Origin: an uncultured Burkholderiaceae bacterium
GTDB lineage: Bacteria > Pseudomonadota > Gammaproteobacteria > Burkholderiales > Burkholderiaceae_B
NCBI GenBank assembly: GCA_934525625.1
Contig: CAKSZL010000002.1
Span: 186,001 to 250,000 of the forward strand
Direction of reading: 5' to 3'
DNA length: 64,000 nucleotides
Numbering within the stretch: position 1 is the first letter of the stretch; every line of letters starts with the position of its first letter. Shown here one piece after another: positions 1-9,718 of this stretch. The notes under the pieces were generated by a model. It had not been told where the DNA came from, searched no databases, and was given only the letters and a program-made list of their open reading frames with translations. Position numbers and translations under genes: made by a program.

Positions 1-1
1 C

Positions 2-535
2 CGCGTCACGGTGTCCACCTCGGGCGTCGTGCCCATGATGGACCGCCTGGCGCACGATTGCCCGGTCGCGCTGGCGGTGTCGCTGCACGCGCCCAACGAC
101 GCCTTGCGCGACAAACTGGTGCCGCTCAACCGCAAGCACCCGCTGGCCGAGCTCATCGCCGCCTGCAATCGCTACCTCGAACATGCGCCGCGCGATTTCG
201 TCACCTTCGAGTACATCATGCTCGACGGCGTCAACGACGACGATCAGCATATCCGAGAGCTCCTGGCCATCGCGCGCCAGGTGCGCTGCAAGTTCAATCT
301 GATCCCGTTCAATCCCTTTCCGCAGTCCGGCCTGAAGCGTTCGCCTCCCGAAAGAGTGCGCCAGTTCGCCAACCGGCTCATGGACGGCGGCGTCATCACC
401 ACGGTGCGCAAGACCCGCGGCGACGACATCGCCGCGGCGTGCGGGCAATTGGCTGGCGACGTACAGGATCGCACCCGCGTGGCACAGCGGCGCGACCAGG
501 CCGGGGTCATCACTCTTCGCCAGGAACACGCATGA
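2..535 (+). CDS. rlmN: RlmN, dual-specificity 23S rRNA/tRNA adenine-C2 methyltransferase (5' end cut by window)
   Basis: Radical-SAM enzyme that methylates C2 of A2503 in 23S rRNA and of A37 in some tRNAs. Only the C-terminal 177 residues or so lie in the window; the CxxxCxxC cluster motif is upstream of base 1. Visible family signatures are SLHAPND, the [11 protein letters not shown] strand, NLIPFNPFP and the terminal [16 protein letters not shown], which carries the conserved resolving cysteine. The stop codon overlaps the next ATG (ATGA at 532-535), so the following gene is translationally coupled. The order rlmN-rodZ-ispG-hisS is typical of proteobacteria. Confidence 0.95.
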   Translation, partial: RVTVSTSGVVPMMDRLAHDCPVALAVSLHAPNDALRDKLVPLNRKHPLAELIAACNRYLEHAPRDFVTFEYIMLDGVNDDDQHIRELLAIARQVRCKFNLIPFNPFPQSGLKRSPPERVRQFANRLMDGGVITTVRKTRGDDIAAACGQLAGDVQDRTRVAQRRDQAGVITLRQEHA

Positions 536-1017
536 AGCCGGATGACACCCTTGCGCCAGCATCTGCACAAAACCCCCAGGGCCTGGGCGCCACGCTGCGG
601 GCCTTGCGCGAAAGCAAGTCGCTCAGCGTCGCGGCGGTTTCGGCCCGGCTGAAATTCTCCACACGCCAGATCGAGGCCCTGGAGGCCGAGAACTGGCAGG
701 CGCTGCCCAGCGGGCTGCCCCTGCGCGGCATGGTCAAGAACTACGCCCGCCTGCTCGATACCGACCCCGATGCGCTGACGGCCATGCTGGACGCCAGCAC
801 CACGCAGGCCAATCTGCCGCGCCAGTCGCTGGCCTCCGGCCCGGCGGTGAACGCGGTCGGTCCCATGCAGGAAGAGCGCTCCGGCCGGGGTAGCTGGGGT
901 TGGCTGTTCATCGTCCTGGTGCTGGTGCTCGTGGCCTTCTTCTACGCGCTCGATCGCGGCTGGCTGCCCGAATCCTGGCAGCTCGCCGACTGGTTCAAGG
1001 GCGGCTCCGGTTCATGA
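532..1017 (+). CDS. rodZ: RodZ-like helix-turn-helix membrane protein
   Basis: 161 residues. An N-terminal helix-turn-helix of the Cro/RodZ type (about residues 17-80, [15 protein letters not shown]...[19 protein letters not shown]) is followed by a linker and one hydrophobic segment (about 122-140), with a short tail outside. RodZ links MreB to the elongation machinery. This copy lacks the long periplasmic C-terminal domain seen in E. coli RodZ, so its exact role is inferred from domain layout and position between rlmN and ispG. The ATG at 532 is chosen because it overlaps the rlmN stop; the reading frame is open further upstream but only as the rlmN shadow. Confidence 0.8.
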   Translation: MKPDDTLAPASAQNPQGLGATLRALRESKSLSVAAVSARLKFSTRQIEALEAENWQALPSGLPLRGMVKNYARLLDTDPDALTAMLDASTTQANLPRQSLASGPAVNAVGPMQEERSGRGSWGWLFIVLVLVLVAFFYALDRGWLPESWQLADWFKGGSGS

Positions 1018-2336
1018 CCATGAGTACCGGGCAGTCTTCCTCCAACACTTGCCTGCCGGGCGGCAGCCACGGCCCCGCGCCGCGCCGCGTTACCCGCCAG
1101 GTGAAAGTGGCCTGGCGCGACTGCGTGGTGCGCGTGGGCGGCGACGCGCCCGTGGCCGTGCAGTCCATGACGAACACCGACACGGCCGACGCCGTGGCCA
1201 CGGCCATCCAGGTCAAGCAACTGGCGATGGCCGGTTCCGAACTGGTGCGCATTACCGTCAACACGCCCGAGGCCGCGCGCGAAGTGCCGGCCATCCGCGA
1301 ACAGCTCGACCGCATGGGCGTAAGCGTACCGCTGGTGGGCGACTTCCACTACAACGGCCACAAGCTGCTGACGCAGTTTCCCGAATGCGCGCAGGCCTTG
1401 TCCAAGTACCGCATCAACCCCGGCAACATGGGCGGCGGTAAAAAGCGCGAGGACAACTTCGCGCAGATGATAGAAGTGGCTTGCCGCTACGGCAAGCCAG
1501 TGCGCATAGGCGTCAACTGGGGCAGCCTCGACCAGGAGTTGATGGCCCGCATGATGGACGAAAACGGCCGGCGCGAGCAGCCCTGGCCGGCACAGGCCGT
1601 CATGCGCGAGGCCCTGGTCGTGTCGGCCATCAGCAATGCCCAGCGCGCCGAAAGCCTGGGCCTGCCCGGCGACGCCATCGTGCTGTCGTGCAAGGTCAGC
1701 CACGTGCAAGACCTCATCACCGTCTACCGCGAGCTTTCCCGCCGCTGCGATTACCCCGTGCACCTGGGCCTTACCGAGGCCGGCATGGGCAGCAAGGGCA
1801 TCGTGGCGTCCACCGCCGCGCTGTCGGTGCTGCTGCAAGAGGGCATAGGCGACACCATCCGCATTTCGCTCACGCCCGAGCCCGGCGGCGACCGCACGCG
1901 CGAAGTCGTCGTGGCGCAGGAAATCCTGCAAACCATGGGGCTGCGCGCGTTCACGCCCATGGTCGTCGCATGCCCCGGCTGCGGGCGCACCAGCAGCACG
2001 GTTTTCCAGGAACTGGCCGACAGCATCCAGTCCTACCTGCGCGAGCAGATGCCCATATGGCGCGCGCGCTATCCCGGCGTCGAACGCATGAACGTCGCGA
2101 TCATGGGCTGCGTGGTCAACGGCCCGGGCGAAAGCCGCCATGCCGACATCGGCATCAGCCTGCCCGGCACCGGCGAAATTCCCGCCGCACCCGTTTTCGT
2201 CGATGGCAAGCGCGTCGTCACCCTCAAGGGCGACACCATCGCGCAGGAATTCCAGGCCATCGTCGAAACCTACGTCGAACGCCGCTATGGCCAGGGCCAG
2301 CCGGCATCGTCTTCGGATTCCTCCACACCGACATGA
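1014..2336 (+). CDS. ispG: IspG, 4-hydroxy-3-methylbut-2-enyl diphosphate synthase
   Basis: 440 residues. It reduces methylerythritol cyclodiphosphate to HMBPP in the non-mevalonate isoprenoid pathway, using a [4Fe-4S] cluster. Cluster cysteines are visible at about C320 and C323 (ACPGCGRT) and C366 ([10 protein letters not shown]), the last motif also carrying the conserved glutamate. The N-terminal TIM-barrel part shows VQSMTNTDT and GDFHYNGH. The start ATG overlaps the rodZ stop (ATGA at 1014-1017); a second ATG two codons later is also possible. The 3' end overlaps hisS in the same way. Confidence 0.96.
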   Translation: MTMSTGQSSSNTCLPGGSHGPAPRRVTRQVKVAWRDCVVRVGGDAPVAVQSMTNTDTADAVATAIQVKQLAMAGSELVRITVNTPEAAREVPAIREQLDRMGVSVPLVGDFHYNGHKLLTQFPECAQALSKYRINPGNMGGGKKREDNFAQMIEVACRYGKPVRIGVNWGSLDQELMARMMDENGRREQPWPAQAVMREALVVSAISNAQRAESLGLPGDAIVLSCKVSHVQDLITVYRELSRRCDYPVHLGLTEAGMGSKGIVASTAALSVLLQEGIGDTIRISLTPEPGGDRTREVVVAQEILQTMGLRAFTPMVVACPGCGRTSSTVFQELADSIQSYLREQMPIWRARYPGVERMNVAIMGCVVNGPGESRHADIGISLPGTGEIPAAPVFVDGKRVVTLKGDTIAQEFQAIVETYVERRYGQGQPASSSDSSTPT

Positions 2337-3628
2337 GTCAACAGCAGTCCTTCAAGAAAGTCAGCGCCATCACCGGCATGAAAGACATCCTGCCGGGCGA
2401 AAGCGCGCGCTGGGAACACCTCGAAGCCATCGTCCGCGATTGGCTTGCCGGCTACGGCTACCGCAATCTGCGCGCGCCCGTGCTGGAGCACACGCGCCTG
2501 TTCGCGCGCGGCATCGGCGAAGTCACCGACATCGTCGAAAAAGAAATGTATTCGTTCACCGATACGCTCAACGGCGACATGCTGACGATGCGGCCCGAAT
2601 TCACGGCCGGCATGGTGCGCTCGGCCATCGAGCACAATCTGCTGTACGAACGCCCGCAGCGCGTCTACGCCATGGGGCCGGTGTTCCGCCACGAGCGTCC
2701 GCAGCGCGGCCGCTACCGCCAGTTCCACCAGATAGACGTCGAAGCGCTGGGCTTTGCCGGCCCCGACGTCGATGCCGAACTCATCCTGATGCTGGCCCGC
2801 CTGTGGAAGATACTGGGCCTGAAGGACGTACGGCTCGAACTCAATTCGCTGGGCCAGGCCGCCGAGCGCGCCGCGCATCGCCAGGCGCTGGTCGAGCACC
2901 TGGAAAAGCACCTGGACGTGCTCGACGAAGAAGCGCGCCGGCGCATGCACACCAACCCCTTGCGCGTGCTGGACACCAAGAATCCGGCCATGCAGGAAAT
3001 GGCCAACAGCGCGCCGCGCCTGTTCGACTTCCTGGGCGAGGAATCGCGCGCGCACTTCGACGGCGTGTGCGCCCGGCTGCACGACGCGGGCATCGAATAC
3101 ACGCTCAACCCGCGTCTGGTGCGCGGGCTCGACTACTACAACCTTACCGTGTTCGAATGGACCACCGACAGGCTGGGCGCCCAGGGCACGGTATGCGGCG
3201 GCGGGCGCTACGACGGCCTGCTCGAACTGCTGGGCGGCAAGTCCGCGCCGGCGGTGGGCTTCGCCATCGGCATGGAACGCCTGCTCGACCTCTGGGAACA
3301 GGACGCGGCCTTCGAGGCGCCGGCCGAATGCCAGGTATATTTCGTGCATCAATCCGAAGCCGCCCAGCGCCAGGCGATGCGCCTGGCCGAGCAGTTGCGC
3401 GATGCCGGGCTGCGTGTCATGGTGCATGCCGGCCCCAGCGGCTTCAAGGCGCAGTTCAAGCGCGCCGACCTCAGCGGCGCCTCGGCGGCCGTCATCCTGG
3501 GCGAGGAAGAACTGCAGAAAGGGCAGGCCAGCGTCAAATGGCTGCGCCAGGCATCGCCTGACGAAGCCGGCCAGCAGCAGTCCGTGCCTTTCGGCCAATT
3601 GGTAGAATTATTGCAATCCAAGGTTTAA
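2333..3628 (+). CDS. hisS: HisS, histidyl-tRNA synthetase
   Basis: 431 residues, normal for bacterial HisRS. It charges tRNA-His. Class II synthetase features are present: motif 2 in the [16 protein letters not shown] region, the histidine-specific [15 protein letters not shown] loop, and motif 3 around [10 protein letters not shown]. The C-terminal anticodon-binding domain covers roughly the last 100 residues. The start overlaps the ispG stop by ATGA at 2333-2336. A gap of only 8 bases separates it from the yfgM gene, consistent with one transcript from rlmN onward. Confidence 0.96.
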   Translation: MSQQQSFKKVSAITGMKDILPGESARWEHLEAIVRDWLAGYGYRNLRAPVLEHTRLFARGIGEVTDIVEKEMYSFTDTLNGDMLTMRPEFTAGMVRSAIEHNLLYERPQRVYAMGPVFRHERPQRGRYRQFHQIDVEALGFAGPDVDAELILMLARLWKILGLKDVRLELNSLGQAAERAAHRQALVEHLEKHLDVLDEEARRRMHTNPLRVLDTKNPAMQEMANSAPRLFDFLGEESRAHFDGVCARLHDAGIEYTLNPRLVRGLDYYNLTVFEWTTDRLGAQGTVCGGGRYDGLLELLGGKSAPAVGFAIGMERLLDLWEQDAAFEAPAECQVYFVHQSEAAQRQAMRLAEQLRDAGLRVMVHAGPSGFKAQFKRADLSGASAAVILGEEELQKGQASVKWLRQASPDEAGQQQSVPFGQLVELLQSKV

Positions 3629-3636
3629 GTATACGC

Positions 3637-4272
3637 ATGGCATACGATCTAGAAGAACAGGAGAAGCTGGACGCCCTCAAGGCATGGTGGGACCGCTACG
3701 GTACGCTGTGCGTTACCGTGCTTTGCGTGGCCGTTGCGGTCGTGGCGGGCTGGAAGGGCTGGCAGTGGTATCAAGGCCATCAGGCCACGCAGGCCATGGG
3801 CTATTTCGAGGCCCTGGAAACCGCCGTCACCGAGCCCGATGAAGACTCGGCCGGCCGGCTCAAGGCGGCCAGCCAGGCCTTGCGCTCCGACTTCCCCGAT
3901 TCCGGCTATACCTCGCGCGGCGTGCTGGTCGCCGCCCAGGCGCTGCAGGCGCGCGGCGAAGTCGATGCCGCGCGTGAACAGCTCGATTGGCTGGTGAAGA
4001 ACGGCAAGGATCCCGCCTTGGTGCCCGTGGCGCGCCTGCGCCTGGCCGCGCTGCTGATGCAGCAATCCCAATACGACGAGGCGCTGGCGCTGCTGCAGAA
4101 TCCGCCCGCCGCGTTCACCGCGCTGTTCGACGACCGCCGCGGCGACATTCTGGCCGCCCAGGGCAAGATGGACGACGCCCGCAAAGCCTGGGAAGCCGCC
4201 ATGGCCGGCCTGAAAGACGATTCCTTGCAACAAGTCATCGAGCTGAAACTCGATGCCAGCCGTGGAGCCTGA
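3637..4272 (+). CDS. yfgM: YfgM family TPR protein, SecYEG-associated
   Basis: 211 residues. The N-terminus is cytoplasmic (MAYDLEEQEKLDALKAWW, the usual start of this family), followed by one transmembrane segment at about residues 22-42. The rest is a periplasmic tetratricopeptide-like domain rich in alanine and glutamine. E. coli YfgM binds the SecYEG translocon and helps hand proteins to periplasmic chaperones. Its position between hisS and bamB is the standard arrangement. Its stop overlaps the upstream part of the bamB reading frame without affecting the likely bamB start. Confidence 0.85.
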   Translation: MAYDLEEQEKLDALKAWWDRYGTLCVTVLCVAVAVVAGWKGWQWYQGHQATQAMGYFEALETAVTEPDEDSAGRLKAASQALRSDFPDSGYTSRGVLVAAQALQARGEVDAAREQLDWLVKNGKDPALVPVARLRLAALLMQQSQYDEALALLQNPPAAFTALFDDRRGDILAAQGKMDDARKAWEAAMAGLKDDSLQQVIELKLDASRGA

Positions 4273-4276
4273 CCCC

Positions 4277-5440
4277 ATGTCCAAACGCATACATCGTTCA
4301 TTCCGCGTAGCGCGAGGCATGGTGCTGGCCGCCACGATGGCGGCGCTGGCCGGCTGCGGCATGTTCTCTTCCAGCGATCCGCGCCAGGAGCCCAGCCCGC
4401 TCACCGAATACGCGCCGGGCGCCACGGTGAACGTGGTATGGACGGCCTCCATCGGGCGCGGCGGCGACAGCAGTTTCGCACCCGTGGTCGCGGGCGGTTC
4501 GGCCTACGCGGCCACGCCCAACGGCTCGGTGGCCAAGGTCGACTTGGCCTCCGGCGCTGTCCAATGGCAGGCCAGCGTGTCCACTGACCTCTCGGCCGGC
4601 GTAGGCAGCGACGGCATAACCACCGCCGTGGCCGCCGTCGACGGCTACGTCATCGCCTTCGACGACACCGGCAAGGAAAAATGGCGCACCCGCGCCACCA
4701 GCCGCGTAGACGTGCCGCCCGTGGTGGGCGCGGGCGTCGTCGCCGTGCGCAGCAGCGACTACCGCATCCAGGCCTTCGACGCCGAAACCGGCGAAGCCCT
4801 GTGGAACGTGCAGCGCCCCGGCCCCGCGTTGGCGCTCAAGACCAATATGCGCATGCTCATCGTCGAAGGCATGGTCATTTCCGGCCTGCCCAACGGACGC
4901 CTGATCGCCATTACCGCGCACGACGGCGTGGTGCAGTGGGAAGGCGCGGTGGCCGTTTCGCGCGGCGCGACCGACCTCGAACGCATCAGCGACATCGTGG
5001 GCGAACCGCAGGTGCAGGGCCCCATCCTGTGCGGCGTGGCCTATCAGGGCAACATTACCTGCTTCGACATTGCGCAAGGCGGCTATCCCATCTGGGAACA
5101 GCGTTTTTCCAGCACCACCGGCCTGGGCAGCGACCGCCTGAACATCTATGCCGCCAATCCTTCCAGCATCGTGCACGCCTACGGCCTGGAAAGCGGCGAG
5201 CACGCCTGGGAGCAGCCCGCGCTGCGCAATCGCCGCGTTACCGCACCGGCTGTCGTCGCGCCGGGCATATTGGTGGGCGATTACCAGGGCTACGTCCACG
5301 TCCTGGCCCGTAACAACGGCGCCTTGTTGGGCCGTACCCAGCTCGGCGGCGGCGCCATCGTGTCGCCGCCGGTGGCCACCGACCGTGGCGTGCTGGTGCA
5401 AACGGGCAGCGGCAACCTCGCCCTTGTTGGTGTGAATTGA
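4277..5440 (+). CDS. bamB: BamB, outer-membrane assembly lipoprotein
   Basis: 387 residues. A lipoprotein signal peptide ([20 protein letters not shown] then a LAGC lipobox) leads into an eight-bladed PQQ-type beta-propeller with repeated blades such as [17 protein letters not shown] and GEHAWEQP. BamB is a subunit of the BamABCDE complex that inserts beta-barrel proteins in the outer membrane. An upstream in-frame ATG at 4253 would bury the signal peptide and overlaps yfgM, so the ATG at 4277 is preferred. The der gene starts inside its stop codon. Confidence 0.93.
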   Translation: MSKRIHRSFRVARGMVLAATMAALAGCGMFSSSDPRQEPSPLTEYAPGATVNVVWTASIGRGGDSSFAPVVAGGSAYAATPNGSVAKVDLASGAVQWQASVSTDLSAGVGSDGITTAVAAVDGYVIAFDDTGKEKWRTRATSRVDVPPVVGAGVVAVRSSDYRIQAFDAETGEALWNVQRPGPALALKTNMRMLIVEGMVISGLPNGRLIAITAHDGVVQWEGAVAVSRGATDLERISDIVGEPQVQGPILCGVAYQGNITCFDIAQGGYPIWEQRFSSTTGLGSDRLNIYAANPSSIVHAYGLESGEHAWEQPALRNRRVTAPAVVAPGILVGDYQGYVHVLARNNGALLGRTQLGGGAIVSPPVATDRGVLVQTGSGNLALVGVN

Positions 5441-6852
5441 AACAGACAGCCTTTAAACCCGTCGTCGCCCTGGTCGGGCGCGCCAACGTCGGCAAGTCCA
5501 CGCTCTTCAACCGCCTGACGCGTTCGCGGGCGGCGCTGGTCGCCAACTTTCCGGGCCTGACGCGCGACCGCCATTACGGCGAAGGGCGCCTGGGCGACCG
5601 CCCCTATTTGGTGGTGGACACCGGCGGCTTCGAGCCCATTGCCAAAGAAGGCGTGGTCGTCGAAATGGCGCGCCAGACGCAGCAGGCCATCGCCGAAGCC
5701 GACGTCATCATTTTCCTGGTGGACGCCCGCGCCGGGCTCAGCGCCCAAGACCACGACATCGCCAATCTGCTGCGCCGCATAGGCCGGCCCGTGCTGCTGG
5801 CGGCGAACAAGGCCGAAGGCATGCGCCACGGCACTTCGCTGATGGAGTTCCACGAGCTGGGCCTGGGCGAACTGCATGCCATTTCCGCCTCGCACGGCGA
5901 CGGCGTCGGCGAACTGGTGGCCGAAGCCTTGTCGCATCTGCCCGACGTTTCCGAAGACAAAGCGCCGCAAACCGACGAGGAAGCCTTCGACGACGAAGAG
6001 GGCGGGCAAGAAGCAGGCGGGGATGGCCCGGAAGAGGCCGAATCCCACCGCATCAAGCTGGCCATCGTCGGCCGGCCCAACGTGGGCAAGTCCACGCTGG
6101 TCAACGCCTTGCTGGGCGAAGAGCGCGTCATCGCCTTCGACATGCCGGGCACCACGCGCGACGCCATCGAGATTCCCTTCGAGAAAGGCGACAAGTCGTA
6201 CCTGCTGATAGACACGGCCGGCCTGCGCCGCCGCGGCAAGGTGTTCGAGGCCATCGAAAAATTCTCCGTCATCAAGACGCTGCAAGCCATCGAAGCCTGC
6301 AACGTCGTGGTGCTGCTGCTGGACGCGCAGTCCGAGATTTCCGACCAGGACGCCCACATCGCGGGCTTCGTCGTCGAGACCGGGCGCGCGGTGGTCGTGG
6401 CCATCAACAAATGGGACGACCTGACGGAAGAGCGCCGCGAACGCGTGCGCCGCGAATTCGAGCACAAGCTGCGCTTCCTCAGCTTTGCCCAGGTATTGAA
6501 CATCTCGGCCCTGAAACGGCAGGGCATTCCTGCGCTGCTGCGCGCGGTCAACGCGGCGCACAAGGCGGCTTTCGCCAAGCTGTCCACGCCCAAGCTTACG
6601 CGTGTGCTGCACGACGCGGTGGCGCAACAGCCGCCGCCGCGCAAGGGCATATTCCGCCCCAAGATGCGCTATGCCCACCAGGGCGGCCAGAATCCGCCGC
6701 TCATCATCGTGCACGGCAACGCGCTCGACGCCGTGCCCGATTCCTACCGGCGCTATCTGGAATCGCGTTTTCGCGAAGTGTTCAAGCTTGATGGCACGCC
6801 TTTGCGCATCGAGTTCAAGTCGTCGCGCAATCCTTACGTTCAGGGGGACTGA
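5437..6852 (+). CDS. der: Der (EngA), tandem-domain ribosome-assembly GTPase
   Basis: 471 residues. It has two G domains in tandem and a C-terminal KH-like domain, and is needed for 50S ribosome maturation. The first P-loop reads GRANVGKST, the second GRPNVGKST; switch motifs DTGG and DTAG and the NKAE and NKWD specificity motifs are present. An acidic linker rich in Glu/Asp separates the domains at about residues 180-205. The start codon is TTG at 5437, overlapping the bamB stop (TTGA), which implies translational coupling and a weak start. The alanine in the first P-loop replaces the usual proline. Confidence 0.95.
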   Translation: MKQTAFKPVVALVGRANVGKSTLFNRLTRSRAALVANFPGLTRDRHYGEGRLGDRPYLVVDTGGFEPIAKEGVVVEMARQTQQAIAEADVIIFLVDARAGLSAQDHDIANLLRRIGRPVLLAANKAEGMRHGTSLMEFHELGLGELHAISASHGDGVGELVAEALSHLPDVSEDKAPQTDEEAFDDEEGGQEAGGDGPEEAESHRIKLAIVGRPNVGKSTLVNALLGEERVIAFDMPGTTRDAIEIPFEKGDKSYLLIDTAGLRRRGKVFEAIEKFSVIKTLQAIEACNVVVLLLDAQSEISDQDAHIAGFVVETGRAVVVAINKWDDLTEERRERVRREFEHKLRFLSFAQVLNISALKRQGIPALLRAVNAAHKAAFAKLSTPKLTRVLHDAVAQQPPPRKGIFRPKMRYAHQGGQNPPLIIVHGNALDAVPDSYRRYLESRFREVFKLDGTPLRIEFKSSRNPYVQGD

Positions 6853-7929
6853 GTGAGCCGTTTCTGGAGTGATCACGTAGCGGCGCTGGTGCCTTACGTG
6901 CCGGGCGAGCAGCCCAAAGTGGCCGACCTGCTCAAGCTGAACACCAACGAGAACCCCTACGGCCCGTCGCCCAAGGCGATGGCCGCCATGCAGGCCTGCA
7001 TAGGCGACGGCCTGCGCCTGTATCCCGACCCCGAATCGGCCGGCCTGCGCGCCTCGCTGGCGCGCGGCTGGGGCGTGGCGCCCGATCAGGTTTTCGTGGG
7101 CAACGGCTCGGACGAAGTGCTGGCCCATCTGTTCAACGCCTTTTTCCTGCGGGCGGGGCGTCCGGTGCTGATGCCGGACATCACCTACAGTTTCTACCGC
7201 ACCTATTGCCAGCTGTACGACGTGCCGCGGCAACTGGTGCCGCTGATGCCCGACTTTCGCATCGACGTCGACGATTACCTGGCCGACCTGGGCGTCGAGC
7301 CGGCCGCCATCATATTCGCGAACCCCAACGCGCCCACCGGCATCGCGCTGTCGCTGGACGACATCCGCCGCCTGGCGCAGGGCCGCCCCGACACGCTCAT
7401 CGTGGTGGACGAAGCCTATGTTGAATTCGGCGCCGAATCGGCGGTCGCCTTGCTGGCCGAGTTCGACAACATCCTGGTGGTGCACACGTTTTCCAAGTCG
7501 CGCTCGCTGGCCGGCCTGCGCGTGGGCTATGCGCTGGGCAGGGCGGAAGTCATCGACGGGCTGGTGCGCATCAAAGATAGTTTCAATTCGTATCCACTGG
7601 ATCGCGTGGCCCAAGCCGGCGCCATGGCGGCGTTCGACGACCAAGCTTATTTTGAGCAGACCCGCCAGGCCATCATGCAGGCCCGCGCCACGCTAAGCGA
7701 CGATCTGGCCGCGCTGGGTTTCGAGGTGCTGCCCAGCCTGGCCAACTTCGTTTTCGCGCGCCACCCGGCCCATTCCGGCGCCGACCTGGCGGCGGCGCTG
7801 CGCCAGCGCCACGTTCTGGTGCGCCGTTTTTCGCTGCCGCGCATCGAGGACTTCCTGCGCATTACCGTGGGCACGCCGGAAGAGTGCCGACGCCTGACCG
7901 ACGCCTTGCGGGAAATCCTGGCTGCCTGA
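6853..7929 (+). CDS. hisC: HisC, histidinol-phosphate aminotransferase
   Basis: 358 residues. A PLP-dependent class I/II aminotransferase that makes L-histidinol phosphate from imidazole-acetol phosphate. Visible features are the N-terminal [12 protein letters not shown] motif, [16 protein letters not shown] and the PLP-lysine motif [15 protein letters not shown]. The start is GTG, directly after the der stop codon. The gene is followed by a strong terminator, so it probably closes the transcript that begins upstream of the window. Its place after der is common in Alcaligenaceae and separate from the main his operon. Confidence 0.95.
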   Translation: MSRFWSDHVAALVPYVPGEQPKVADLLKLNTNENPYGPSPKAMAAMQACIGDGLRLYPDPESAGLRASLARGWGVAPDQVFVGNGSDEVLAHLFNAFFLRAGRPVLMPDITYSFYRTYCQLYDVPRQLVPLMPDFRIDVDDYLADLGVEPAAIIFANPNAPTGIALSLDDIRRLAQGRPDTLIVVDEAYVEFGAESAVALLAEFDNILVVHTFSKSRSLAGLRVGYALGRAEVIDGLVRIKDSFNSYPLDRVAQAGAMAAFDDQAYFEQTRQAIMQARATLSDDLAALGFEVLPSLANFVFARHPAHSGADLAAALRQRHVLVRRFSLPRIEDFLRITVGTPEECRRLTDALREILAA

Positions 7930-7949
7930 GCGGCCCGGCGGCAAAAAAA

Positions 7950-8026
7950 GCCCCCACGCCGCGCCTTCGGCTTGCTGCCCCCCGAGGGGGGCGCTTTTTG
8001 CCTTGGGAGCGGCCCGGCGGCAAAAA
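7950..8026 (+). repeat. Dispersed intergenic repeat, copy 1
   Basis: GC-rich element running from CCCCCACGCCGCGCC through GGCTTGCTGCCCCCCGAGG to CGGCCCGGCGGCAAAAA. A second partial copy of its right end (CGGCCCGGCGGCAAAAAAAG) lies immediately upstream at 7930-7950. The centre (CCCCCCGAGGGGGG) is palindromic and followed by a T run. The same element appears inverted at 13337-13413 and 60765-60845 and in part at 56227-56260. It fills most of the hisC-hfq intergenic space (7930-8237). Confidence 0.75.
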
Positions 8027-8053
8027 AACGCCCCTTCAAGGGGCGTTTTTTGT
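8027..8053 (+). terminator. Rho-independent terminator after hisC
   Basis: AACGCCCCT (8027-8035), loop TCA, AGGGGCGTT (8039-8047), followed by TTTT. This perfect 9-bp stem with a U tract separates hisC from hfq. The remaining 180 bases to the hfq start contain no further gene; I see no convincing sigma-70 promoter pair there. Confidence 0.85.
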
Positions 8054-8237
8054 TCCAGTGAAGAAAAAGCAGGAACCCCTTGCCGCAGCCGCTGTCCCAG
8101 GAAGAGTTCAGTGACAAAAAAATGGCGTATAAGGCAAGCGCCGCGTGGCAGATTGGGGGAAAACCCTGTAAAGTATCTCACTTGGCCGTCGTTTTTAGGG
8201 CTAAAACTTCTATAACAACGCAATTGGAGTTAAACCA

Positions 8238-8471
8238 ATGAGCAATAAAGGGCAAATACTACAAGATCCGTTCCTGAACGCACTGCGCAAGGAACACGTG
8301 CCCGTATCCATCTACCTGGTCAATGGCATCAAGCTTCAGGGGCAGATCGAATCGTTCGATCAATACGTCGTCCTGTTGCGCAATACCGTTACGCAAATGG
8401 TGTACAAGCACGCCATTTCCACCGTGGTGCCGTCCCGTCCCGTCAACTTCCAGCAAGAAGCGGACGAATAA
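8238..8471 (+). CDS. hfq: Hfq, RNA chaperone
   Basis: 77 residues, typical for Hfq. It forms a hexameric ring that pairs small RNAs with mRNAs. The Sm1 region ([19 protein letters not shown]) and the Sm2 signature YKHAIST are clear; the C-terminal tail is short. A Shine-Dalgarno GGAG lies 8 bases before the ATG. It is followed by its own hairpin terminator and then hflX, the usual hfq-hflX-hflK-hflC order. Confidence 0.97.
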   Translation: MSNKGQILQDPFLNALRKEHVPVSIYLVNGIKLQGQIESFDQYVVLLRNTVTQMVYKHAISTVVPSRPVNFQQEADE

Positions 8472-8507
8472 GACGTTTGGCCGCCCAGCGCGGGCCACGC
8501 ATACCAG

Positions 8508-8545
8508 GTACCCGCCGGCCCATGTGGCTGGGCGGGTACTTTGCT
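8508..8545 (+). terminator. Terminator between hfq and hflX
   Basis: GTACCCGCC (8508-8516) pairs with GGCGGGTAC (8531-8539), followed by TTTGCTTTG. A possible -10 hexamer TAGAAT for hflX follows at 8549-8554, without a clear -35. Confidence 0.65.
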
Positions 8546-8611
8546 TTGTAGAATAGCCTTTTGCCGCCGGTTTTTTCCGCGCGGAATATTTTTTATTAGC
8601 GGAACCCATAC

Positions 8612-9718
8612 ATGAAGGTGCTGATCATCAGCGTGGATCTGGGCAGCGCCGACTACGCCGCCCATGCCGAAGAATTCGTCATGCTGGCCGAGGGCGCGGG
8701 CGCGCAGGTCGTGGTCACCTTGCGCGCCAAGCGCGACCGCCCCGACGCCAAGCATTTCATCGGCAAGGGCAAGGTCGAGGAGGCCGTCGCGCTGGCGCAA
8801 GAGCACGAAGCCGACCTGATTCTATTCGACCAGCCGCTGTCGCCGGCGCAGCAGCGCAACCTGGAGCGTGCCTTCAATTTGCGCGTGGTAGACCGCGTGG
8901 CGCTGATTCTGGACATCTTCGCATTGCGCGCCCAAAGCCACGAAGGCAAGCTGCAGGTCGAACTGGCCCAATTGCAGCACCTGGTTACGCGGCTGACGCG
9001 CATGTGGACTCACTTGGAACGTCAGCGCGGCGGTATCGGCATGCGCGGCCCCGGCGAATCGCAGCTGGAAATGGACCGCCGCATGATCGGCGACCGCGTG
9101 CGCGCCCTGAAAGAGCGGCTGGACAAAGCCCAGCGCCAGCGCGTCACGCAACGCCGCGCCCGCGCGCGCGGCGGCGCCATGTCGGTCTCGCTGGTGGGCT
9201 ATACCAACGCGGGAAAATCCACGTTGTTCAACGCCTTGACGCGGGCCGGCGCCTACGCGGCCGACCAGCTGTTCGCCACGCTGGACACCACCACGCGGCG
9301 GCTCTGGATAGAAGGGGCGGGACAGGTGGTGGTGTCGGACACGGTGGGATTCATCCGCGACCTGCCGCCCACGTTGATCGCGGCCTTCCGGGCCACGCTG
9401 GAGGAGACCGTGCATGCCGACCTACTGCTGCACGTCATCGACGCCTCCAGCCCGCAGCGCGACGAGCACATACAGGAAGTGAACAAGGTGCTGGCCGACA
9501 TCGGCGCGGACAAAATCCCGGTGATTCCCGTCTATAACAAAATAGACTTGGTGGGTCTGGAGCCCAGGGTCGAGCGCGACGAACATGGTACCATTGCGCG
9601 AGTATTTGTCAGCGCCCTGGGGCGTGCCGGCCTGGACGTTTTGCGTGGGGCGATCGTCGAGGCCGGTCAGTTAGCGAGAGAGCATGCGCTTGATGTCGAA
9701 GATATACAACCTGAATGA
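8612..9718 (+). CDS. hflX: HflX, ribosome-associated GTPase
   Basis: 368 residues. HflX splits stalled or heat-damaged 70S ribosomes. The N-terminal HflX domain contains the glycine-rich GGIGMRGPGESQLEMDRR segment, followed by a coiled linker (LKERLDKAQRQR). The G domain carries GYTNAGKSTLFN, DTVGFIRDLP and NKIDL. The 3' end overlaps the start of hflK by about 26 bases, pointing to coupled translation. Confidence 0.95.
   Translation: MKVLIISVDLGSADYAAHAEEFVMLAEGAGAQVVVTLRAKRDRPDAKHFIGKGKVEEAVALAQEHEADLILFDQPLSPAQQRNLERAFNLRVVDRVALILDIFALRAQSHEGKLQVELAQLQHLVTRLTRMWTHLERQRGGIGMRGPGESQLEMDRRMIGDRVRALKERLDKAQRQRVTQRRARARGGAMSVSLVGYTNAGKSTLFNALTRAGAYAADQLFATLDTTTRRLWIEGAGQVVVSDTVGFIRDLPPTLIAAFRATLEETVHADLLLHVIDASSPQRDEHIQEVNKVLADIGADKIPVIPVYNKIDLVGLEPRVERDEHGTIARVFVSALGRAGLDVLRGAIVEAGQLAREHALDVEDIQPE

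Noticed and set aside
58..531. N-terminal extension of the rodZ-like frame back into rlmN
   Set aside because: It is an out-of-frame reading of rlmN; the ATGA overlap gives a natural start.
942..2141. 399-codon minus-strand frame opposite ispG
   Set aside because: Shadow frame of a conserved gene, no similarity to any family.
5290..7644. 784-codon open frame on the minus strand opposite der and hisC
   Set aside because: Mirror of high-GC coding sequence; composition rich in His/Arg/Gln, no domain, and both genes opposite are clear.
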